Assembly: GCF_019649055.1 (NCBI RefSeq) | Contig: NW_026570231.1 | Location: forward strand, 124,001-188,000 | Direction of reading: 5' to 3' | DNA length: 64,000 bases | From: Paramacrobiotus metropolitanus | Taxonomy: Eukaryota > Tardigrada > Eutardigrada > Parachela > Macrobiotidae | Translations under genes and position numbers: made by a program | The notes under the pieces: generated by a model | Database searches by the model: none | What the model saw: only the letters and a program-made list of their open reading frames with translations | What the model was told of the DNA's origin: nothing | Part shown: positions 57,913-64,000 of the stretch, piece after piece | Layout: every line of letters begins with the position of its first letter | Position numbering within the stretch: the first letter of the stretch is position 1

Positions 57913-57916
57913 ATCG

Positions 57917-58314
57917 AAATTAAGCGCTACTCTTTGACGTTCGAGTTCATTCATGGGTTTTGCGAAAAGAAACGTAAACGCCCAAACGGCAAACAGTTGC
58001 TATAAATTAATAAATACAGTAAAAAACGCTACGTAAATTAAAAATCTTAAAGTTTTTATCTTTGAAAATTAGGATTTCAGAAAGAAACCTCGTGTTTTAT
58101 TCTCCTGAAAGTCACTAGTTGAATTTTTCCTCGATCCAGTCGTAAATAAGTGTTGAATTTTCCGTGTGATCGGCCAAATTTGCAATCTTCCGTGCTCGAT
58201 GTGCTCTGTCTGTTGGAGAATGGAGATATACCCATAGGAGAGCCATTAGAGGAGAAGTTGTATTTGACGCGTACTCTTCGTATTCCGTGGAATGAAAATA
58301 GACCAACGTGCGCA
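57917..58314 (+). other. TRIP13 promoter / 5' UTR region
   Basis: Host DNA between the transposon and the TRIP13 start. From about 58150 the TRIP13 frame is open without stops but has no ATG before 58315, so an N-terminal extension through an upstream exon is possible but unsupported. Confidence 0.45.
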
Positions 58315-60578
58315 ATGGAGGTAGAGAACTGGGATGTTATTGCTAATGTTACGGAGATAACTCCAGACACCAATGGATACGAGGCCAGCGAGCAGCTGAA
58401 GATCATTGTTGAAGTCCTTCTCCGTCAATCAAGGTGGGTTTCCACTTGCACCTGCTTTCATCAAGTTCTTGCTTACGTTGTGCAACTTGTGCTTGTGGCT
58501 TATAGTAATGCGTCGGAAAGTACTGTTGTGAACGTTCTTCGGAAGCGCATCAGAGACAAGCTGAACTATGCTCGGGGAACGAGCGTTGGTTCCATCAGTC
58601 TGCAGAATTTGCGACGCGAAATGATGGTCGGGATCAACACGGTCTGCAAGGATCATGTGGAAAGCATTTGTTTTGAAGATGCCGAAGGGAAGGATTCCAC
58701 TGAAGTCAGTCATGATTTTGCAATGTGTGAAACTGTTACGGGTTCTCACTGCACGAATTAAATAATTGAATTAAAACTGCAGTCTGCGAAAACAATAAGC
58801 CCACCATAGAACCATCATTTAAAATTAGTGTGCATTTATGCCGTTTAGAATTTGACAAATGCAGCTGTTTTATTAGCAGAATGAAATTTCGACGGAGTCA
58901 AACCGAAGTGATTTTCATTGTTCATTAATTATTAAGTTAAATCGTAGCGAGCATAGAGTGTGCATTTTTACTTTGTTTGTTTAACGTTTTTGATATACGA
59001 AACTTGTTGTAGATCACAAACTACTCCGACTATCGCTGGTGCTTCTACGTGTACAAAATGCAAAACGAAGCCACTTTCGAGGATAGTATCGGAGAAGACG
59101 TTACCGCCACCGTCGAGCGAGTGTTACCAAGTCGCGAGTATTTTCAGTTGTGGGAAAGCCTCGTCTATGACAGTTGTGTTAAACGCGATCTGCTGAACTA
59201 TGCCATGACTACGGTCCACTTTTCGGAGCTTAACATTGATAGCAATCTGATCACCTGGAACAAAGTCATTTTATTGCACGGTATGGGCCCGAGAGGATAT
59301 GGATTGTTTTGTGCAGTTATAAACATTGCTTGTTTTTTCCGCCGACAGGACCGCCAGGCACCGGTAAAACATCACTGTGTCGTGCCTTAGCACAGAAACT
59401 GTCCATCCGCTTAACAGAACGTTACCATTCTCTACATTTCATCGAAATAAATAGCCATAGTTTGTTCAGTCGGTGGTTCTCCGAGGTAAGGTGCATCTCA
59501 AGACGTTCGAAATGCTCATACAGTGAAGCTTTCTGCTAAAACATTATTCAAGTAATTGCTTGCTGGTAGCTGTAATTTTTTGGTGGTAACGCGATTTGCA
59601 TAGAACGTTACGTAGATGCTCGAATTATTTTCGGCCTGAGTTGTAGCATTCGTTTTTGATCCTGTGCAGGTATATTGTTTCTCGATGATAAATAACCGAA
59701 CAAGCTATGCGAACGCTGGTTTAAGAAAAAGGTTGTTTAGAGTGGAAAACTTGTGATGAAGTTGTTCGAAAAGATTGAAACCGTTGTGCGAACCCCCGGC
59801 GTCTTTGTATGTCTTCTCATCGACGAAGTGGAAAGCCTGGCCCGCGCCCGACAGGCATCCCTGTCCGGCAATGAGCCTTCTGATGCCGTCCGGGCTGTTA
59901 ATGCACTGCTGACGCAAATCGATAAAATTAAACAGTAAGAGATGTCCTTTACATTCTGGCATGTACTCGATAAAATTTGAATCGCATAAATTTGTCAGAT
60001 ACCCGAATATTTTGATTTTTACCACGTCCAACATATCGGAAGCCATTGACTTGGCCTTTGTTGATCGAGCGGATATAAAGCAGTACATCGGTAATCCGTC
60101 GGAGGACGCTATCATGGTTGTATGCATTAGCTGTTTAGAAGAGCTTATCAGAAAAGGGGTGCTGAATTCGGATCCGTCCATTTATTTCACTGAGAACGAC
60201 AATGCTACACAGGATGCGCTCCGACGTGTGGCCAAGTAAGGGAACTTTAAACTGGCTTTGCATTTTTTCTATCTTTTGCTGCCTAATTACTGCGATTTCG
60301 TTGTTGCATTGACGATAGGGGTTTAAACCTTTTTTCAGAGCTTGCCAAGGATTAAGTGGGCGTAGCTTGCGCAAACTACCATTTCTCACCATTGCCGAGC
60401 ATTTTTCAACGGTACAAATTTTCATTCGTTTTTTTACCACTAAATTCAAGGACTTTTTCGGCAGAAAATTGGCATCGGCGTCGCGGAGTTTTTGGATGCG
60501 CTGAACAAAACAGCCAAGAAATATCAGGCCGATTCGAAAGCATTGCGAAACGGGACATCGCACATTACCAGCAGCTGA
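58315..60578 (+). CDS. TRIP13: TRIP13 / Pch2 AAA+ ATPase
   Basis: Hexameric AAA+ ATPase that remodels HORMA-domain proteins (Mad2, meiotic HORMADs) in spindle-checkpoint silencing and meiosis. Eight exons: 58315-58433, 58506-58704, 59013-59280, 59349-59485, 59741-59934, 59999-60235, 60339-60411, 60465-60578; phases agree and give 446 residues against a usual ~432. The N-terminal domain covers exons 1-2 (EVLLRQS, then a helical stretch). Exon 3 holds [18 protein letters not shown] and [14 protein letters not shown]. Walker [12 protein letters not shown] opens exon 4, with [14 protein letters not shown]. Walker [12 protein letters not shown] and [17 protein letters not shown] are in exon 5. Sensor 1 TTSN and [10 protein letters not shown] are in exon 6, and [12 protein letters not shown] in exon 7. 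Nothing essential is missing. The start is the first ATG in the frame. Confidence 0.94.
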
Positions 60579-61463
60579 ACCGAAGCCTTACTTGGCACTG
60601 GAGGTGGAGGACTTGCGTGCATTAGCGATGTTGATTTGCTCACATTCGAAGCTCAGATGTCCCTTTGTTTTCTTCCTCATTTTTTCTGTGATTTGAAAGC
60701 CATCTTCGAGCTAGCATTCGAATCTGTTGATTGTTTTCACTCTAGTGGAAGACTTGAGCCGTTGTTTTTCTTTTTTCAGTACAATTGGTATATTTATAAA
60801 GGTTTCCCGTAGAGATATATAAAAAAATTGTTGAATTTTTAACTTAAGTTCGCCCTCTAACAAATATCCATAAATCTTTCTCAGCGATTTCTACAGTTAA
60901 TGAGGCGTGCACCGTAATCATGATACCGCACTTCCGTTCATGCATGCTTAAAATGCAAGCCTAAATCCTATAAAAGATCCTAGCGACAGGCATCGGTATT
61001 CTAATAATTCAAAATTTAATATTGTCACTATTGTGCCATAATATTACAGTACCAGTGTTACTTGTATTTGTATCTGCATATTTTGCTATCATAAACAGTA
61101 CAAACATGTACCCGAGTACAAGTATCTATATGTGTTTCACGCATGTTCATCGATTAGTACGCACAGCGCTACCGTATAAAGTACAGACTATAGAGAGCTC
61201 CTTTTGCGGTAACGTTCGATCCACGTCGCACGTGGACTCCTGATCCCCTTACCAGGTATTTACTCTGACAATCATGTTCTTAATAATTTTAAACAGCTCC
61301 TTGGATGGGTGAAACGGTCGCATCGCTTGTGGAGTTTGCGTAAACATTAAATTAGTGGAAAACCGAAAAAAACAATTTTGTGCCGTCGCATTCTATTAAT
61401 CATTGTTCTCACTGGACCAAAAATCGAAAAGAATTCAACCGTACTAAAAAGGTTAAAACGGAA
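60579..61463. other. Intergenic between TRIP13 and p23
   Basis: AT-rich; TRIP13 3' UTR and p23 promoter. No further gene supported. Confidence 0.45.
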
Positions 61464-62938
61464 ATGGAGACCTCGGGGTGCGTTTTTGCATAATTCAACT
61501 CGGATTATTCTGTTTCTACAAGTGCCCGTTGCAGGAAGCCTCCCACATCATGGGCTCAGCGCAAAGATACTGTGTTTATTAGTGTGCTCTTGGAAGATGT
61601 TAAGGATCTTAAGGTCAATATCGAGAAAGAGAATGTGTACTTCAGGTGAAGCAAAACGTTTTTTGTTTCCATACGTGCAAAATTGGGATTCTCCGACTCA
61701 TTCTCGCATTCCGTTGTCAGCTAAGTACAGTACCTTACCCGTTTTCTTTTATTGTTAGTGGCAAATCCGGACCTGACATTAAACTGTACGAAATGAATTT
61801 TGACCTCTATTCGGAAGTCAATCCAGACGTATGTTTGTTCGTACTGAATTTTTCCACCGAAGCTCTTCATCTGTAAATTTACTGCATGCAGTAAAATTTA
61901 TAGGAATCCAAATACTTTCTGAAGGACCGACAAGTCGACATAGTTCTGAGGAAGAACGATGCAGCAGCTCCTTTTTGGCCCCGATTGCTCAAAGGTACGT
62001 ACAGATACATATATAAATATGGACTTACTTATAATTACTTATGATACATACAATCTACGGGTCACGAAAATCACAATGTAATACAGGTATGCATCTACAC
62101 TTGTTACTTTATTCATTGCCGCAACGTGTCTTTACTGCTTACTGGCTGGGAGCTGCCGCATTAGTTCCATGCAATTTGAAATAATTTGCACTAGTTAGAT
62201 TTTTTTCCATCTTGTTGCGTCCAGCTTATTGATCTTGTTGCGTCCAGCTTTTTGATGGGGCCAAATATAGTACTGGAAAAGCAATTGACTCTATACAGAA
62301 TACATTCCAAAAAATCATAGAATTCGCCTGTGTCTGCTACCTTTAAACTCCGGTTAAAATGCCGGCTCGCATATGGCTTATTTCCCAGGCTCCATGAAAC
62401 CCGGTTGGCTGAAGACAGATTTTAGTCGATGGCGAGATGAAGAAGACGAAGCTGGTGGCGACGACGATGATGAAAATGGTGCAGACTTTCAAAACGTAAG
62501 TGTATGTGGCCGAATACCACAAAGGAATATAAAATATATGACCCGCATAAGTACCTTCCGCTTTTCATGTCCAGTCATACCTGGGAAATGTACGTGGCCG
62601 TAATTCCATCGCTTGCATAAGATGCGCTAGTATGGCTGGTAAAAGCCAGCATACCGATTCCGTATAAGCCGTAACAGAAGCATTTTTCCGTCGTATTAAA
62701 TAAACTTTGTAAGCGGTGAAGCGTGCGAAATACTGTATACATATAGTGCAAAAATTTGTGATTGCATTCTTATAAATCCAATGAAAATTGCTTGAATTGT
62801 CGTTTTCAGCTTTTACACAAAATGGGTGGGAATGCGCAACCAGACACCGGAGCTGGAGATGCAAGTACCGAAAACGCTCACGCCGTTGTGGATTCGGATG
62901 ACGACATCGAAGAAGAAATGCCGAAGCTTGAAGGATAG
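61464..62938 (+). CDS. PTGES3: Hsp90 co-chaperone p23 (prostaglandin E synthase 3 family)
   Basis: Cytosolic co-chaperone that binds ATP-bound Hsp90 and slows its ATPase. Six exons: 61464-61477, 61535-61645, 61759-61828, 61904-61994, 62389-62495, 62810-62938; phases agree and give 173 residues (human 160). The first exon is only 14 bases (METS plus two bases). The CS domain shows PPTSWAQRKDTVFISV, DLKVNIEKENVYF, YEMNFDLYSEVNP, then the FWPRLLK motif equivalent to the conserved WPRL Hsp90-contact loop. GWLKTDFSRWRDEE is followed by the acidic tail, ending DIEEEMPKLEG. The tiny first exon is inferred from phase and an in-frame ATG; the rest is firm. Confidence 0.92.
62209..62254 (+). repeat. 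23-bp tandem duplication in p23 intron 4
   Basis: ATCTTGTTGCGTCCAGCTT occurs twice in a row, each followed by a short T-rich joint. Confidence 0.8.
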
Positions 62939-64000
62939 CAGTCAAATTGTGTCTGACAATAGCTCTTGCACACGAAAGGCGGGCTTGCAGTTCTGGGCAA
63001 AGAAAATAAGTAATGCCTTCGTTTTTTCTGCACTTGGCACTCATTACAGTGGTCAAATAAGCCGCATTATGATCTTTTTTTGGTGTGGTTTGTGAGAAAT
63101 TTTTCTTTTTCCTTTTTGTTTTTTTTTCATCTTCCAGTACGGTATAGTAGATCGACAGTTTTCGGATACAAGGAGAAAGACATCTGTCAAAGCGGAATGA
63201 GCATTATAATCATTTTTTAAAAGTAACTGCAAGTAATATTTCCAAACGACAAAGCCAAACAGCGCTGAGCAGGTCTCCTACGAAGGTTTAGGTGGTGTTT
63301 ATGCAAACTTGATCTCAACAAATATTCCTAATTGTAAACGTCTTAAAAAGTCTGCAGGGAAGCTAAAAGTCCGCCGAAAACACGAACCTCAACAGCAGCA
63401 AGGATCGCTTCAGACCATCGCACCACGGAGGACGCTTGGTTTTTTGAACCGGCCCGAATTAAGGCTGGACCATATTACGGAAGTACGAGTAAATTGTACT
63501 CTATATAATACAACGGCCTAATTACACCTCTTTCAACGTACATATGCGATAATGTACAGATAGTTACGAGTATTTAGCCATACTTATAACGCGTGCATCA
63601 GTATTAATGTCACCACGGACGTTTGAATAAAAACCGATCCACCCTACATTTAACGATTTCAATAACGCCTTCCTTGATCGCCCACTTGAAATGAACCAAA
63701 ATAACTGCCAAAAATGCGGCACGAGATGTCTGAGACCACCGAAGTTCTGCCTATAAAAATTGATCTTTGTACAAAAGGTCATCCGGTTTGCTCGCTTGTG
63801 CCAGTTCGGCCTTATCGCGTTTTCCTGATCCAACGCGCGGTCATTATATATTAGTTGCGGATTTCGTACTGGAATAATACTTGCATTCTCCTTTAGCTAA
63901 TTTATGTTCGTTCTTCTTCATTACCGTTGAGTTAGAGCTGTAAATAGGAGATATTTGCAGGAAGCTGGGAGAAGCCGCTACATTTTTAGCGAGTCCTTTA
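62939..64000. other. Region downstream of p23, no gene established
   Basis: p23 3' UTR followed by AT-rich DNA. Open frames at about 63309-63521 (+) and 63564-63833 (−) lack splice context or recognisable motifs; the window ends before anything can be confirmed. Confidence 0.4.

Noticed and set aside
1-64000. CRISPR arrays, bacterial operons or rRNA genes
   Set aside because: No regularly spaced identical repeats, no Shine-Dalgarno-linked gene runs and no rRNA sequence; the window is clearly eukaryotic.

Overview
The window is eukaryotic. Protein-coding genes are split by short GT-AG introns, spaced by AT-rich DNA, and encode animal families: a PDE1-type phosphodiesterase, a CSRNP/Axud-type nuclear factor, ZC3H15, TRIP13/Pch2 and the Hsp90 co-chaperone p23. 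The source is an invertebrate metazoan. I cannot fix the phylum from the sequence; an ecdysozoan such as a tardigrade is possible but not shown. Exon boundaries were built by hand from homology, splice consensus and phase agreement.

Host layout, left to right: the 3' end of an unrecognised + strand gene (1-276); gene-poor DNA with a perfect 37-bp inverted repeat; a − strand PDE1 gene (core 3588-10007, with candidate upstream or alternative exons out to 21127); a − strand CSRNP gene (23916-28578); gene-poor DNA with a 129-bp near-perfect palindrome and a long TA microsatellite; a small + strand four-helix membrane protein (32019-33106); and ZC3H15 (+, 34067-36819). After the mobile element come TRIP13 (+, 58315-60578) and p23/PTGES3 (+, 61464-62938).

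The outstanding feature is one intact, very young LTR retrotransposon at 37913-57912, 20,000 bp long. Its two 571-bp LTRs differ at one base, start TG and end CA, and are flanked by a 4-bp duplication (ATCG). A primer-binding site directly follows the 5' LTR. The left 11 kb is a Ty3/Gypsy gag-pol: a very large Gag with a 300-residue coiled coil, zinc knuckle, aspartic protease, RT, RNase H and D,D35E integrase. It is spread over five reading frames, each step being −1. Two extra integrase-type HHCC zinc modules flank RT and integrase.

The right 8 kb of the element is not standard for the family. It holds an array of about six tRNA-like units with A/B-box motifs, mostly followed by T runs (50.1-51.4 kb). 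A − strand gene with an apparent spliceable intron follows (51.8-53.15 kb), probably encoding a winged-helix-like and coiled-coil protein. Two further + strand reading frames lie at 53.76-56.69 kb. This cargo region is the best candidate for an undescribed system. The element lies about 400 bp upstream of the TRIP13 start codon, in the same orientation.
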